A stretch of 12,814 nucleotides of DNA from Pararhizobium sp. (GTDB lineage: Bacteria > Pseudomonadota > Alphaproteobacteria > Rhizobiales > Rhizobiaceae): assembly GCA_030655075.1 (NCBI GenBank), contig JAURWE010000044.1:1-12814 (forward strand), given 5' to 3'. This document shows positions 12,608 to 12,814 of this stretch, piece after piece (the stretch's first letter is position 1; each line of letters starts with the position of its first letter). The translations under genes and the position numbers were made by a program. A model generated the notes under the pieces. That model searched no databases and was not told where the DNA came from. It worked only from the letters and a program-made list of their open reading frames with translations.

Positions 12608-12814
12608 ATGGAACATGCTCCGGACCAGCGAATGCCTCGTAGCGATGACGCGGCGCCCCTGTCTGCAGCCAGTCGCGTCCCACCAGCTGACGAAGGCGCG
12701 CTCCACGCCGTGCTCGATCGACTGGGGCCATCGGTGTTCGCTGGTCTCCTCGACGCCGATGGCGTTCTGCGCTATGCCAACCATGCGGCGCTGCGGGCAG
12801 TCGGCTGCGCGCCT
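12608..12814 (+). CDS. Probable PAS-domain signalling protein, N-terminal part (partial)
   Basis: Exactly 69 codons are open from ATG 12608 to the right edge. A polar, Pro/Ala-rich lead (residues 1-30) precedes HAVLDRLGPSVFAGLLDADG followed by VLRYANHAALRAVGC. This is the start of a PAS domain: the first beta-strand with the LLDADGVLRYANHAA turn seen in PAS sensor kinases and GGDEF/EAL proteins. The output domain lies outside the window, so kinase, cyclase or phosphatase cannot be distinguished. There is no clear Shine-Dalgarno at 12608; M9 (12632) is an alternative start. A 20-bp near-palindrome lies upstream. High G+C matches the KfrA-like and IclR genes. Confidence 0.7.
   Translation, partial: MEHAPDQRMPRSDDAAPLSAASRVPPADEGALHAVLDRLGPSVFAGLLDADGVLRYANHAALRAVGCAP

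Noticed and set aside
1..12814. CRISPR array, tRNA, rRNA or Tn3-type transposase
   Set aside because: Both strands were read for regularly spaced repeats, cloverleaf sequences and transposase motifs; none was found.

Overview
The window looks like accessory DNA from a high-G+C beta-proteobacterium of the Burkholderiales type (Variovorax/Acidovorax-like). That placement is inferred from protein style and codon bias; there is no rRNA or other taxonomic marker. G+C is uneven. It is near 70% in the IclR fragment and the KfrA-like gene, about 50-53% in lines sampled from the response regulator-hydrolase gene, and about 32% in the short gap between the recombinase and the KfrA-like gene. This patchiness suggests assembly from several sources.

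Layout: (1) 1-230 (-), 5' part of an IclR-type regulator running off the left edge. (2) 231-911, no convincing gene. (3) 912-2747 (-), an unusual 611-residue protein: a complete OmpR-type response regulator fused in frame to a complete RsbQ/KAI2/D14-type alpha/beta hydrolase. (4) 2748-3279, a structured gap with bulged inverted repeats and a doubtful 67-codon ORF. (5) 3280-7586, a signalling locus: a 7TMR-DISM sensor histidine kinase (-), and divergently an OmpR-type response regulator (+), then a receiver-AraC regulator whose phospho-acceptor Asp is Glu, then an orphan 107-aa protein. (6) 7587-8283, a gap with a strong inverted repeat. (7) 8284-10940, a tyrosine recombinase and a KfrA-like coiled-coil DNA-binding protein, divergent around an AT-rich 113-bp gap, in the arrangement of the TnpS/TnpT resolution modules of Tn4651-type transposons; no transposase is visible. 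(8) 11463-11813, a glycine-tailed RRM RNA-binding protein. (9) a 50-aa membrane peptide (-), a 20-bp near-palindrome, and the start of a probable PAS protein running off the right edge.

Working model (inference): the 7TM kinase senses an extracytoplasmic signal and phosphorylates the canonical regulator at 5452-6171. That regulator may drive the receiver-AraC gene from a promoter preceded by two GTGAGAAA direct repeats. The response regulator-hydrolase fusion, on the other side of the kinase and in the same orientation, could add a small-molecule input through its RsbQ-like pocket. This fusion and the Glu-bearing receiver are the most unusual items in the window.
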